DNA of 64,000 bases from Gorsachius magnificus (GCA_034008185.1 CM067087.1:43418590-43482589), one strand, 5' to 3'; positions 9,901 to 23,989 are shown, counted from the stretch's first letter. The notes: generated by a model from the letters alone, not told the origin. Program-made: numbers and translations.

Positions 9901-12900
9901 GAAAGGGAAGGAGCAGTGATTTGTTCTTAGCAGCGGGCAACAATTTCATAATCTAGAAAGATAAACAGAATTATAAGTACAATAAAATCCTGCCTCTCTT
10001 CCCTTCATCTTGCTTAGAGCACCGATCTCACCTGTACTTTTTTGCTGTTGTACAGCCCAAGATTAGCACAATTTTAAAGCACTTCAAGCTTTTCTTTTCA
10101 CTATAAGATACTTACAAGGTATTTTTGGTTTTAAGCAACTGTGGCAGATAAAAAAGGAGTGTCCTCTGCACAGCCGTATCAACAACTGGCAAGCATCAGT
10201 TTTATTACTTGACTCATGGCCATCTGTAGGCTGCCGCAGAAACCTGCATTGTCCTCTTCTGATGTTAGGGTTAAAAATGGTACCCCTATGGTGTCACATG
10301 CTGTTTTCCCTCTCTGCTTAGGCTTCAAATAGGAAATCACCCATGCTGCTTAGTATACCTAATATCCTCCTGCTCCTTGAACCTCTTAAGTATTGTTTCC
10401 ACCAGAATTCAGTGCTACAGGTGCAAAGCTAGTCCAAACCACGGGTTGGGGTTGTCAGGGACGTGTCCCATGGCGCAGGGATCCACAGTGCTTGTCAGCA
10501 GTAAATCTGCACCTGTAGTCCCCCAGCTGGGAGTGGGACTCTCTTTGCTGTGTGCTATAGAGATGGTTATGGAGAGACTATTTAAATTGCAGATGTTTTG
10601 AGGTACAAATGAAGACAGAATAGAGGAGCGGAGAAGAGAAATAAATGACATACACTCCCATTACCAAATGATTTGTCAAACCCGCATCCCCAAGCCACCG
10701 CATGAAACCACCTTGGCGCTGGGGCTGCTGACCCCCAGCAGCAGCCATTCGCTAGCGCTGCCCTGAAAAAAAACAGTTTCCACAGTTTAATGTTTTCTTC
10801 TACCAAAAGCCTTTGCTTCCCCCCTTAGAACTGAAGACAATTACTTTCCCTCTGTTTAATAATCAAACTACAGCTCTGTTTCAATTATACAAAAGCAATA
10901 TTTGGTAATGCATAGAACAGGAATAAAGCAGAAATAAAAAGTTAAGTATGAAGTTTATAGACCTTAACAGGGAGACTACAAATGATTTTTAAAAGCTAAC
11001 ATGTGAAATAGTGTTTTAATAGAGAAAAGCTCAAGAAAGCATGGTCATTTCGTTTCTCCCAGGATTTTTATGGTCTACCTTTAGGATCAGACAGCTGAAA
11101 GGTACATCACAGGGACCTGTGCATTGGAGGGAATATGTCCCAGTCTAAACCTAAACCAGGTTATAAATTCCTAAGCTTTTAGCATGGAAGTGTCCAATAT
11201 AGTTGCTAGTTGGGAATTCAGAATTCTTAGCTGAGATTGTTATCTCAGTAATGTAAATAGAAACATTTAATAACAAAATAGGATTAATTCAGAATGAACT
11301 CTAGTGGCAATTCTTGATGATCAAAACCTTCCAAGCGTCATTTCCTGAAGAAAACGGTGAGTTGTGCTCTTTAAGGCAGTTTTCAATGTTCTCTGATGTG
11401 TGCATTTACTGACCTTCTCTAATGGCTCTTCTACCCATTTGGGAACATGGCCAGGTGACACACATTTCCTTCGTTCCCGTGACATCAGAGGAATGAATCA
11501 TAAGCCCCAAGTCTTGTTAGAGACCACTTTCAAATAAAGTATTTCTGATGCTTATGACAAACCACTGTATTCTCAACCCTCATCAGTGCCTTCAGCAGCA
11601 GAGAAACAGCAGGAGACTCAAACCACTCTTTCTGCCTTCATCTGTTTTCCAGAATTGGCCATGTTGTCCTGCGTCTGTCACCATCACTCCCTTCCCCTCT
11701 CCTCGCCCCTCTCTGCTCCCTTTTGCAGTGCCCAAGGCACATCAAACAGCCTCCTGCTCTGAGGCAGGCACAGTTACTAAATGCAAAACGTGGAGCATTT
11801 CTATGGACTCTGACAAGGTGACCCTGGGACAAGTGAATCAGCTGTCTTGGGCTGTTTCTCAGGCAGTAGAAAACACGGAGTTCAGCCTTGGGGTTACCTG
11901 GACGTCTTCAGAGGAGGGGGGCATTAAGCCAGACTGTTTAGACTGTTACACTTCTTGACTATTATACTTTAGTCTAATGTTAGACTATTACGCTGTACTT
12001 TTTAAGAAAACTAAGCCCTCTTCTATAATTTTTTCCTTTAATTAAAAAATTAACATATAAATTAAAGTTTCACAACTGTGTGCTGTGAGAGGAAACACTT
12101 ATTTTAGTTATTACTTAGCTTACTAAAAATACCCGCGTGAAAATTAGAGATTAAATACACTTAATGCCTTTAGTAATTCTGTGTAGAATGGTCATTTTCT
12201 CTGTTTTCCTTTGGGAGCTTGAAAGGAAAGGAGGTACAAACCAGCAGATAGAACACCATATATATCTATATATACACATACATATATGTGTGTGTGTGTA
12301 TATGAGCTGTTATACATACGCACATATATATATGTATGTATACTGGTACTTCTAAATATCTCTATCCATCTGCCTATCTATAATACTGGGTATTTTTGAG
12401 GTCATGCAAATTTTATTTAAGCCAATGTCTCAAAAATCACCAAAGATAAAAGTGTCTTTTCATCATTTAACATGTACGTATGAAAGAGATCTCACACTGA
12501 CATAGGAATTTTGATAAGAGAGATGTCCAAGTCTCTTAAGAAAAGAAAGCAAAGGGCAGCTCTAGGAAAGAGTGACATTCAGTAGTCTAATAAGCTTAGA
12601 GAATTTAAACAATGTGTAGTATAGAAATATTAAACATTTTTAAGATGATTTAGCTCATTATTAAGCTGCTCTTCAGGGTACTACCTAAGCATACGCAGAC
12701 ATTTACACTTACAAATATCCTAAATTACAGTCTGGGTTGTCTTCAGGACTTACCTAATTGAGCTGAGTAACCTATGAGCGACAAAACAGTTTGGAAAAAG
12801 GTGTACCTATCTCAGATATTTCTAGTGGAAAATGCATGCCTCTCTCCCAAGGTGTCCCCTGAGCTCTCAAGGTCTATTTGCACGTGAAAAGTCCCATTCA

Positions 12901-13164
12901 CCAGATTCCATCCTGCCCTTCCAAGATATCTACAGCCTCAGAAAGAGCACCTGGGCTCTTTAAGGATAACTGGGCTGAAAAGCTTTGCAAATGTCAGTTC
13001 CAAGTAAAGAGTATCACCTGTGATGCATCTGCGTGTGAGAGGAAATATTTACATGCTACTAGTATGCAAATGTAGGAAACATTCTTATTTTTTTAATTGC
13101 TGAGAGGAAAATCAAAATGTGAATTGCAGCTACTAAACTATATGAAATGTCATTTGTATGAAAA
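9901..13164. other. Intergenic DNA upstream of BCHE, no gene seen
   Basis: This is mostly single-copy-looking, AT-rich sequence. The longest open frame (11548-11958, 136 codons) has no recognisable domain and no exon context. One TA/TG microsatellite falls within it (listed separately). Distal BCHE regulatory elements are possible but none can be pointed to. Confidence 0.7.
12258..12343. repeat. Compound TA / CA-TG microsatellite
   Basis: The block alternates TATATC, TATACACATA, a (TG)5-6 run and further TATATATA and GTATGTATA words. It is a typical length-variable dinucleotide repeat in intergenic DNA. Confidence 0.9.
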
Positions 13165-13757
13165 TGTGGGGAGGTTTTGTTTAAACTCCAACCTTGGTAA
13201 GCTCCCTTAGGGGGGCTCGGCCGTCTCTGATTCCTGGCTGATTTTTCATGCTGAGCATCTGTGTGACCTTGGCTCGAACTGCTGAGAAAACTGCCACGTT
13301 GTGAGAAAAAGCTGTGAGAAAAACAAGTAAACTCAAGCTGTACAAGATACGAAAGGTGAAATTGCAGACAGGGGTAAGATTGCCAAGACAGGGACAGTTA
13401 GCAGCTCAAGGACTCAGAGGGAGAAACACCAAAGCTGCAAGCTGTGAAATCTTCAGGTAAAAATCACAAAAGATGGGAGCTCAGCAGCAGAAAGGAACTA
13501 CTGATGCTCAGCTTTGGGGCTTGCATTCCTGTTATTCTACTGTGCATATTGGGAAATAAATCCTTGCCCTTACTTTTAAGTTGAATATACCCTGCTTGCA
13601 GAGCATCTTCCCATGCCCAATACAGTGACCCCAAAAGTTTACACCTTTCTCCTCTTTCTGTATTTCTTTTGCAAATCTCCTACTTGGTACTGCACACAAC
13701 AACTGTGTATACCAAATAAATGTAACACAGAGACCCTAAATAAACCTGGAGAGAGCA
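13165..13757 (+). mobile_element. Possible decayed ERVL-type LTR followed by a primer-binding-like site
   Basis: The block ends with polyadenylation signals (AATAAA at 13715-13720 and 13739-13744) and a terminal CA at 13756-13757. About four bases later comes CGTTGCTAGAAGTGGGAG (13762-13779), which matches the complement of the tRNA-Leu 3' end used as primer by ERVL-type elements at about 13 of 18 positions, including a run of ten. This is the order expected at an LTR and leader junction. The left edge is a guess based on a TG and a change in composition. No coding gene of a retrovirus is visible downstream. An alternative is a chance match in single-copy DNA. Confidence 0.33.
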
Positions 13758-16700
13758 TAAGCGTTGCTAGAAGTGGGAGTGTAGCTGGTGGTCAGACCCA
13801 CCTGAAATTCTGTTGTTATTTCGGTTATTCAAAGGAGCCTCGCTCCGGAGCAGCTTCCAGGACTAGCAGAAGTTCCCAACAATAGATCTAAAGGGTAATT
13901 TAATAATATTAGGAAAAGTGTCTTAGATACATACGATGAAAATGGATACCAATTTATTAAGTATACAGAACACTCTAACACTCACATAAGCCATTAAACA
14001 TGATTACATTTTCCTCTTACTGGTTCAATTATGATCTGCTGTACTTTTTTCCTTATTACTCTAATTATAGGTTGGTATAATTTCCTCTTTATTAGCACAA
14101 TTATGGTCTGTACTTTTAGAAAATTCTTGGAGAAATCGGAGCCGATGAGAAAATATAGCCAGTTAAAAGATAAAGGTATTGTTATTATTATTTCTTTTGA
14201 ATGTTCACTTACTCTTAATTTCTTAAGGTACTCTTACATAACTCAGTATTTTGTCTCATATGGGGATCGGATTAAATAAAGAAAATAAAAAATGATTAAT
14301 GTATACACAGTATGTCTTGCATGACGTTATTACAGCCTGGTGTTTAGCTTTTAAGAAAACAGGTAAAATTGGAGTGTCAGCGAAGAGCTGAAATCTTGTG
14401 TGATCAGGATAAAGCTAATTAAATTATAAGTTAGGTTTCTCAGATTTCTGCAGAAGATTAATAAATTGACAGTATAACTGTCTTTCTTCTCTGTTTCCTC
14501 TATCTTTCCTGCAGATAATAAAACTCTAGTTGTTTAAACTTATGTAGAGATATCTGAATAACGTAGCTTGTTTGCTGCTAATCACCTACCGACAGCAGTG
14601 TGACGTTCACAACAATAATATGTCCTCTCATGCCCAAACTCTGTGAATAACTAAGAAGTTTGGTAGATAAATGAGCTCATTTGAATCTGTTAAACAGAAT
14701 TTGTATCTGGACGGTGGGAACTCTTCCCAATTCCCAATTCTGCCAACTCTCACTCTTTATTTTAGGCCTTATCACTAATATGATCCTCCACCTTTCAGTT
14801 TCCGCATCCACAAGAGAGATACACATCTTTAATGAAAAATGCCATAGAGATGTTCAAAGGTTTAGCTTAAGCTACTGCAGTTTTCAGATTTCAATTTCAT
14901 CCAGCATGTTGAAAATAGGAATGAAAGAATTGAGCCTTATATCAGGACCTGCTGGGACCTGCGGGTGGGAAGTTATAGAGGAAACAAGTTCAGTGTGCCC
15001 CAGCCCGCTCTCCAATAAATGGGTCACAACACCTGAATATGTTGCAGCTATGGATTTTAGTGGAAATAATTAGGTGTTTGTCATGAGATAAAACTTCAGC
15101 TCCATTGGTGCTCTGTCTAGGTCTGAAGCCTGTGAGAGAGGAGGTTTGGGAGGTTCCTGCAGCCCATGTGCAATGAAGGCAGCTGGGCTGCACCTTTCCA
15201 ATAGTTTTCCCCAGCAGGAGGAAGGCAGCTTTGATGTTGGTCAACATCAGGTCATATGTTTTATTTTTCCTCTCTATGACTGCATCAGGGCTAAACTAAA
15301 AAATATCCCAAAGCCATTTTTTCCTTTATTTTCTATAATTCACAGCTGATTTGATCTCTTTGCCTTTGTGTTTCATGAAAGATATATAACTTTGGGGAAA
15401 ACAGATGACCTTGGAAGAGGTTGTGCTTATTTTGTCAGCACTGCAGCACAACACACATAGGTGCATGCTGACCTCTGCCATTGGGTCATGCCCTAAGACC
15501 ATTATGCTTGTGAAGGCTCAGGCACTGCTGACAACTGTTGTAGTCCCATCAGAGAAGCAAACTTCTCGGGCTGAGTGACTTTTTAACAGAAGGCCCCTTC
15601 ATTCTGTAGATGTGCAAGTGTTGTGTAACCATGAAAATCTCATTATAAACATCTGTGCAAATTTTTCAGGAAGATGCCATGGTTGGTGAATATCGGGAAA
15701 TCCATCACGGTGCCATCTGCTTGAAAAACAGAGTCGTCAGAACAGGTGGCTTGGTGGTGAAGTACAGTACGCTCCCTCAGGTCCTGTGTATGTCTATATA
15801 TTGAGTACACAGCATTAACTTAAAGATAGCATGATGTTCAAAATATGATGCTCAATACGAAGTTCAAGGATACAAGTCAAAATACTGAGGGCATTTTGAT
15901 TCCAGCAGTGTCAACATAATAATAATGTATAACTATTAGGAAACAATATTTTATAAAAGAGTTAGAAGAATTCTTCATCAGTAACCTTCTTTAGCTTCTT
16001 AACAGTACATTCTGCTCATGATTATTCTGCCCTGTGCAGATTCCTGATGGATTAACCCACCCAATAAACTTATCTTTTCTTCCTCTCACCTTTGTTTGCA
16101 CCAAGGAAATCATACAAGCCCAAAACAACCCTGACTTTTCCCAGTCCCTTTCCCCATCATGTAGTAACATTTTAACACCGAAAACAATCCATAAGTGTAT
16201 TTTCCCTTAGCAGGGGTCACAGCAGGTTGAAAGAGGAAAGGGAAACGTCAGTGCACTGATAGAGAACACGGCACCATGGGCAGACCTTGAGGACCTCAGC
16301 TGGGGAGAAGAGGCATTTTTAACAGTTGCAGGAATGCTACAATTCTCTGCTCATTCTCTCACTTTTGCCCGAAGGCAGGTTCAGTACGAAATGCACAAAG
16401 ACAGTCCACAACCCGAAAGGCTTTGTATTTAAGTTATCAGACCAAGGATACTGGGAAATTGAAAGATGTGCCCGAGATCATAAGAAAGACTGAATTGTTT
16501 CAGACACTCAGAACTTCAGAACATCATCTTTCTCGGTTTGTTTTAAATCCCCCAGTTTTATAGCTGCAGTGTGGTAGGTATTCTCTCAATATATTACTAA
16601 AAACTGAGGGTGTTTTTGATGGTAATCTTGAATAAAAGCAACATTTCCACCCATTTTCCACAGTCAACGGAAGTCATCCCTTGGGATTCAGAGGTTGCAT

Positions 16701-19460
16701 TTTCTAAAAGTCACCACAGGTGGTAATCAAAAGAAGTTACTTCAGGATACTCCTGGGCTCCTGAGCTGTAGACATTCCATGCGGATGGAAAGCCATTTCA
16801 GAGCAGTCTGCCCAGGAGCTGCCAGTGCCTCTTGTCGGAGCCACCATCACAGCTGTGAATCTTTGGTGCACAATAATTAATCATAATAAAGGTTGTAGTG
16901 AGGATTTGGTCTGGAAATGGATTCAGAAGGCACAGATGGAATAGTGTGGCATAAAACCATGTGCCTTCACTTTTGCCAAAGGACCAACTCGCATTGAAGA
17001 AAACCCACAGGTAGGCGGGCAGGCGCTGCTAAGTGAGTTTTACATGGTTTGCCTTTCATTGCCTATCCTGCAGGAATACAGCTTTAATAAAATGTCAGTC
17101 TATTTCCCAGTGCCGCTGGAGGATAAAGTGTAATGGCTAAGACTCACTCAGTGAAAACATTCAAGTGATTTTAATTTTCATGTTCATGCAAAAAAATCCC
17201 ATCACCAGCTGACGAAAACATCGAAGGTTTTGAATGTCGCGCAGTGAAATGCAAGTGCCTGTGGTGTTGCCTTTCTGATTAAGTGCACTTGTACTTCTAT
17301 CAGATATGAACTGTCCTCCCCAGTGAAAGGGCATTTACCAGTGTTTAGGATTTAACCATGTGAAAAGTGAAGAGCAATTTGCTAACGCTCCTATGCTGCC
17401 TTTTCTCTCCTCCTCCTTTTATTCCACCATCCCCCAATTTGTAGTCAGCTATTCTGTGTTGCCAAAAAATGTGCAGCGATGTTCTTACAGAGTATAAAAA
17501 ATAGTTTTTTTAATAGATGTTAACAGCAGCCATAAAACAGCAAAATAAAATAACACTAAGAGAAAAAATCAATAAAAATCTGTACAAGAATTAAGTATCA
17601 GTGCATGAAATAGGAAAAGGGGCTGAATCAGAGTGCTGTACAGAGAAACCTGGAAGCTATTTCAAAAGAAGATGGGCAAGGAGTAAAATTTATCAAACGT
17701 TGCTGAAATAATTACACCAGAACAGACAGGAGACAAGATGTTTGACCAAAGGGAATGTAAGTGAACGGATCCAGCTCTTTTCTGTGCTTCCCAAATCATT
17801 GTGCTTTTGGGCTTAAGTGATCCCAGTGTGTCATCGTCCACATGATTTTAAGCTAATGCTGGGGCAGAAGTTTCAGCGATGGGTGCATGGACAGTAAGCA
17901 TTTAGTTTGTGCTAAGCAACTGATGCATGGGCAATGGGGATTCAATCTATGGAACCAGTCTAGAGCTTCTCCCAGATGGGGGAAAAAAAGAAAAAGAAAA
18001 AAAAAGAATAAAAGAAGAAAGTAAATAAGAAGCCCTGTAGTGTGTACACCATCAGATCCTCAGAGCTGGCTCTTTTGTTGCTCTCACAAAGCTTCCCTAC
18101 CTGCTATTGCAGCCACCACAGTGTGTCTGTGGGTACCTCCCTATCCCAATATGTGCACCCAGACATGCCCCGCTCATCTCTGCAAGCAAACGCAAAGACC
18201 ATCTGGTCGGAAAGCAGAAAATGGGACTGTGCTCAGCCAGTACCTAACAGCCTTCAGAAATGAGCCAGGGTAAATATAAATAAGCATTTATTTTGGATGA
18301 TCGAATAAAGAATCAATAGGATCAATGTATACAAACAGCTCCAAGCTCTGGTTACCTGGGCTTTGGTGTCTGGTCTGTGAACCAAGGGCTTCTTACCCCT
18401 GAGCAATATGGGGTCAAGCATGGGGAGACAGCTCCTGCCTTAAAGCAGCTGGAGGGATTTTCAAGCTCTTCCTTTGCTATCTCTGGTGTTCTGGATATGG
18501 GATTGCTATGGGATGAGCTGTCAAAGGGCTGTTCAACAGGCATGTTACGGTCTGTCTAGTATGATATACTTGAGCCAAAATATGAGCCAGGAGACCAAGG
18601 GTTTATGGGAATTAATTGGAGATTTTCTAGCTTAGCCATTTCCTTTACATACACAGATTCAACAGCAGAGGCTACAGAAGTTCTTCCTGTGCCTCAGTAG
18701 TTATTTATTCAATAAAGTAGCTGACATACATACATATTGCCTCCTCCTCCTTCCCCAGAGATCCTGAGGGGGGGGAAAACACAGTCTGCTAAAGCCAACC
18801 ACCTCACTTGAATAATGGGTCTGAGATTCTCTAAACACAGTAAAACCCCAAATATCTGCTGGAGATGGTAGCAACACAGCACCACAGTGAATGCCCAATC
18901 CAGTGATGATCACCAGCATTTGACATAGCAAACATCCAAAGAGCAACTTTCATTTACTGATTTGTGGCATTTTAGAAAGTGTTCCCTCTGTTTCATTGGT
19001 GTGTTAAAGATCTTTACCAAGATCTCTTTGAATTTATTGTAGGGAAATTTTATCGTACATTTATAAAGAGCAAACCATTCTCTCAGAAATCTGTACTGAG
19101 TCTTCACTTCATGACAAGAGGTTCAGTCATGATCAGGACTTTTCTTGTACTGGGGTGTGCAAGGAGATCAGCTATGAGCAGTCTTAGTGAAAAGTTTTCA
19201 ATTTAAGATAAGTGGCATCTGGTGGAAGCAGGAAGATGGGACACACGCACTGAAAACCACAAAGCAACATTTGTCACCATATACAGCATATACCCACATG
19301 AACGTAAAGCAATAGAAGGCGACAAAGTTGTGTGGAAATGCTTATGGGAAGCTCCTTCCCATGCACTGAAGAACAGAGTGGTTTGCCTGAGATAGGGTCA
19401 GCCAGAAACGAAGTCTGGAGTTTTTGGCAGGAGCTAGCATCTCAACAGCAGTGAACATAT
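13758..19460. other. Intergenic DNA, no gene seen
   Basis: Apart from the possible leader sequence at its left end, this stretch looks single-copy. Open frames of 60-130 codons (for example 14681-15073 and 18040-18273) have neither domains nor splice context. A purine-rich A/G tract occupies about 17975-18030. I recognise no RNA gene. Confidence 0.65.
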
Positions 19461-20013
19461 TCTGGTGAGACCTCATCTAGAGTACTGCGTCCAGCTCTGG
19501 AGCCCTCAGCACAAGAAGGACATGGACCTGTTGGAGCGGGGCCAGAGGAGGGCTACTAAAATGCTCCGAGGGCTGGATCCCCTCTCCTATGAGGACAGGC
19601 TGAGGGAGTTGGGTTTGTTCAGCCTGGAGAAGAGAAGGCTGCGGGGAGACCTGATTACGGCCTTTCGGTACCTAAAGGGGGCCCATAGGAAAGATGGGGA
19701 AAATCTTTTTAGTAGGGCCAGCTGTGACAGGACAAGGGGTAATGGTTTTAAACTAAAACAGGGTAGATTTAGACTGGATATAAGGAGGAAATTCTTTACA
19801 ATGAGGGTGGTGAAACACTGGAACAGGTTGCCCAGAGAGGTGGTGGAGGCCCCATCCCTGGGAACATTCAAGGCCAGGTTGGATGGGGCTCTGAGCAACC
19901 TGATCTAGTTAGCAGTGTCCCTGCTCCCTGCAGGGGGGTTGGACTAGATGACCTCTAGGGGTCCCTTCCAACCCAAAACATTCTATGATTCTATGATTCT
20001 ATGATTCTGTGAT
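19461..20013 (+). mobile_element. CR1 LINE, 5'-truncated, with complete 3' tail
   Basis: An open frame (19465-19905) encodes the C-terminal part of the CR1 reverse-transcriptase protein: Arg-Pro-His-Leu-Glu-Tyr-Cys near the start, then the Glu-Arg-Gly-Gln-Arg-Arg-Ala-Thr-Lys motif, and [12 protein letters not shown]. The 3' end has GGACTAGATGACCTCTAGGG and then repeated ATTCTATG units, the hallmark of avian CR1. The frame is unbroken over 147 codons, suggesting a fairly young copy, but the endonuclease and the polymerase core are missing, so it cannot move by itself. It matches the same tail subfamily as the fragment at 33.2 kb. Confidence 0.95.
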
Positions 20014-23002
20014 ATGAGGTAGGTTGAGGGCAGGCTATGAGGACAAGTCATTCAGACTTGGAGTGCAAGTATCTGCCTGCTAGCTCCTGTTGTCCCCATG
20101 GTACCTCAAAGTTGCATGAAATAAGCCTGGTCTTGGCTCACATGAACTCATTTCCTATAAATCTTTGGCATGGCATACCAAGGGAATGTCAGTAAAAACG
20201 GAGCTGTTAACGCGTGGATTTTCAGCACTGTATGCAATATGACTGGCATTACTGTAGTGCTTCTAGCAGGGAGGACTCTGGTGCTGTCACGACGCAATAT
20301 GCTGGTGCCTACCGCAGTCATTAGCACGTCTACCTTTGACAGGATGCCTTAAGAGGTTCTCCGTGGTACAGCTGCTGTATTACATCATGTCAGTGCGCAG
20401 CATAGAGCTATTAATGACTTTTAATGTGATACTCCATATCCTCACAATGCATGCTATTACGCGGTCCTTAATCACCGGATCATGGATATTGATATACCAA
20501 CCTTAACAGCTCTAAAGATGTACGGTGCCAAAGTGTGCTACCCACGTCTGCAACAGTATATAGTAAAACCATTAGGCAAAGACTCAAAATGTTATTTAGT
20601 TCAAAGGAAAATTATGAAGTTTCAAGCCTGAACACCCACAGATCCAGTGCATGCTAAAAGTAATCTGAATTTTCATTTTCCAGGTGTCCACCTATTGTTG
20701 GGTTAATGACTGAGTGTTACAACCAGCTTTTCAAAAATATAACACAAAATATTGCTGCTCATTTTCCTGGCAGACTGCTTGCATCACTTTAATTTAGGAA
20801 GCAAACCATTTTACAATAATCACAGTCATGTAAATGAGCCAAAAATGGTGTTTATTTTGTTGCTTTCCAAATTTAAGCTGACCTAAATAATTTAATACAA
20901 AACTTGTAGCAATGAGAACACAATTTGGTGGACACATATGGGAACACATTAAATTTGTACTACAGAATCGTTACTCCTCCGAGTAAAAGATGATTCACCC
21001 TCTAAATGTACTGTAAGTGCTGATGCAGCATTCACTTTGGTGGCATGAATGGCGCTGTGAAAACAATACAGACCCTCACTATGTTCCCGCCATTTAACAT
21101 GGAGAAAGAAGAGCTTTCTCTTACCCAAGCATGAAAACTGGGTACATGTTTATTCTCTGAGCGGGTGTTGAGTGATACTCAATCGTCAAGATTGGCAGAG
21201 GTCCCCAAGTAGTATATTAAGTTGTTGCTGACAAATTCTTTTTGCTACCATGAAGATATGGAATAACTTAAGCAAAGAGTAGGGGAACCAGACTGATGAT
21301 GTGTCCATGCTGCTCCAGACACTACACAGCAGTTATGGCAGTAGGGGCTGATGGAGACACATCAGCTCAACCCAGATGATTTGAGGTTCTCCATCTAGTT
21401 ATCAACACTCTCACCTACTTTGTGGGCAAAGCAAAAAACAATGTCTCCCCTGATGGGTTATAATTATTGAGTGAAGAAAATAAATCCTATTAAGCAGGTA
21501 GACCCGATGTCACTGTGCTCACCAAAAATTTTTAGCTAGCTGAAAAGTATTCTGGAGTTTCCTCGCTGTGAGGCAGGGTGCGTGGGAAGCTGGCACAAAG
21601 GCATTTCATCTCAGACGTGTTTGTTTTCTGTCCCTGGTTCTGGCTAGCTGCGGCAGAACTGAACATGCTTCCCCTGTCTGCTCCAGTGGGATGCAGGGAT
21701 GTAGGAACCGCATTGCCTCCTTGTGCTTCAGCGCACTACAGGGAAAGGTTGTGAACAGCAGGATTTGGTCTTTGACCATTTTGTCCTCTAATTCAACACT
21801 CAAGGAGAAGCAAACAATTCTTTCTCTTCTTTCTTTTTTTTTTTTTCTTTTCCATTCTACACTTTTCCAAAGACCTTCGTACAGTTTTTCAGAAATATCA
21901 CTGGTCTTCAGAGTATTTTGTCCTATTTCTGCAATGATATATTTCCTTTATAATAAACTAAACCATAATAAAAATCATTTTCATAAATTTCAGCACACTG
22001 TACATTTCGTATATATTCGATCACAATAGAATAAATGAAACTTAAGTGTGAGCCTAAGTGTAAGTTTAAATGCATTAATCATCCGTCCACACGGACCAAA
22101 GTGTTTTCTTGGACCAAGATTGTGAGCCATACTTCAGCCATGAACAGGACTAAAGTACAAAGATGAAGCAATGAGAAACCTTAGCATTTACTCGTGGTGA
22201 CAATCCTATAGGATTCTTCATTGCCTAAAATTTATGCTACTTCTGGCTCAAAGCACTTCAGTCTTTCAGTGCCTTGGTAAGTGTCTCTTAAAATCCCTTT
22301 TCTCTCAGGTCCAAACCCACACAGGCTGAAATTAAAGGTTCTTTCTATTACGTTAAGCAGGACTGAGGAGTCCGTGTTTCGGACACAGCCCGAAGATGAA
22401 AAAGGCTTGCACAGTCTCAGGACCAGTCCCAGCATTTGACAGGCACCACCTTTCTAGTTACAGCTAGTGGCATTTGTCCCAGTTCTATACGATCAGTAAA
22501 TGAACTGAATATGTAGTTTGCACGAATTTTGTTCAGCAACCACGCCAGTGCCAGCTGCATTGCTAGTAATAACATAGACCGTTCTTCAGAATCAAGCAAA
22601 ATAGAAAATATAATTGATTTTATTTGAAAATTCTGTCTGAGCACATTTGGCACTCGCTCCATTTCACTGCCACGTCAGCAGGTACATACTGACCAACATC
22701 ACATACCCTGAAGCCACATAAGAAAGAGCATAAATATTATTACTGGTGTTTGAATATTCAGTCTATGTAAATGTATTATATACTTTGCTTGGCTTCATCA
22801 CAATAGAAAAAGCAAGCGAGACACATTTGTATTTTTTCCTGCACACACTTTCCTTGTGTCTTTTTTTTTTTCCAGATTTTGCATAGTGCAAGCTTTTTTC
22901 TTTTTGGTTATACACCTCTAGCTATTATCTTGGAACAAAAATTCAGACATATCCAGCACAAACCCACATGAAATGGCTCGTCACAACAGTGCCTCGAGGT
23001 TT
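20014..23002. other. Intergenic DNA, no gene seen; CpG-bearing block at 20170-20560
   Basis: No gene or clear transposon is recognised. The part at about 20170-20560 has more CpG dinucleotides than the surroundings and is not recognisably repetitive. A pyrimidine tract lies at 21823-21856. The open frame at 21568-22029 (153 codons) is low in complexity toward its end and has no domain. Confidence 0.6.
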
Positions 23003-23090
23003 CAGAATCATAGATGTTGGAAAGGAAGAGACCTATTAATTTATCTTTTTGTATATGCCCTGGCAGTCTAGTTTTTTTCTATTTATTCTG
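23003..23090 (-). mobile_element. Old CR1-type LINE 3' fragment
   Basis: The plus strand reads AGAATCATAG, then TTGGAAAGGAAGAGACCTATTA and a CCCTGGCA word. This is the complement of a CR1 3' end as seen in older sauropsid subfamilies. Only the terminal part can be followed and it is diverged. The call rests on recalled consensus words. Confidence 0.45.
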
Positions 23091-23989
23091 AAAACCTCAG
23101 GTAAAATGGTATTTTACAAACAAATTAATGAAAACCAGCTTCAGTTCTGTACTGGCAATGAGTTCGTTTCTGGGGAAGGGAAAGCCCTGTGCTTCTTGTG
23201 CAGCTACCTGATCCAATGCATTAGAATAACCATAAACCACCAGGTTGTGCTGTTGCCCTTAAGCAATATGCATCACCGCAGAGCTATGCTACTGTGCTCA
23301 TCCGATGGCTGTTATTCGTCTGGGAAGACCCTAAAATCCCAGAAAACCAGAAAGAAAACACGTCCCTCAGACTCATCTTCCTCTTGATTATACAGCTCAG
23401 TATTTTTCATAGGACCTTGGCTCGCTTTGTAAACCACTGGCAGTGTTTGCCGGCAATGAAATTCAGGTACAAAAATAAATAATCCATCTGCACAGGCTTA
23501 GGATGGCAACACTGCAAAGCTGATCTGAGAATTGATGTTACACTCAGTGCAATTTCCAACAAAGCATCCATTAACGCTCATCACTGCAGCTTACTTTTAC
23601 TACCGCATTTCCTCTCCTTTCCAGTTTTTTTCAAAACAGTATACCATTTCCAAAATCAGGAGTGTACTGTGTAGAGAGCTCAGAGGATGCCTTGAATAAG
23701 TAGAGATCAGTGAAGATGCCGGACACCATGTTGGCCTGCAGTGCTGCTTGCACTGGACTCACCCTTTGAATCTTATGAGCGCCTCTGCCATGTTGGGACT
23801 AACCCATAATATTTTCAGAATATTTTTCAGATTACCCTTTTTGACCACTTATTTTTTCCCCTTTAAATTCCAAATTTTTTTTTTTTTTTTTACTTTGATA
23901 TATTTTCTTAACCTTTTTGACCACTATGTATGAGTAAAGAAATACATTAACTGCAGAGAAGTAATAACGTCTTCCATTAAATAACAGAA
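23091..23989. other. Intergenic DNA, no gene seen
   Basis: There is no recognisable gene. A T-rich run is at 23875-23892. The antisense open frame 23832-24371 runs through this T tract and an old CR1 fragment, so it is not a gene. Confidence 0.6.

Noticed and set aside
19465..19905. CR1 open frame as a host gene
   Set aside because: The protein is the C-terminal end of the CR1 LINE polyprotein, followed by the CR1 tail; it is a truncated transposon and not a gene.
21568..22029. 153-codon plus-strand open frame
   Set aside because: It contains a Phe-rich stretch from a pyrimidine tract and has no domain.
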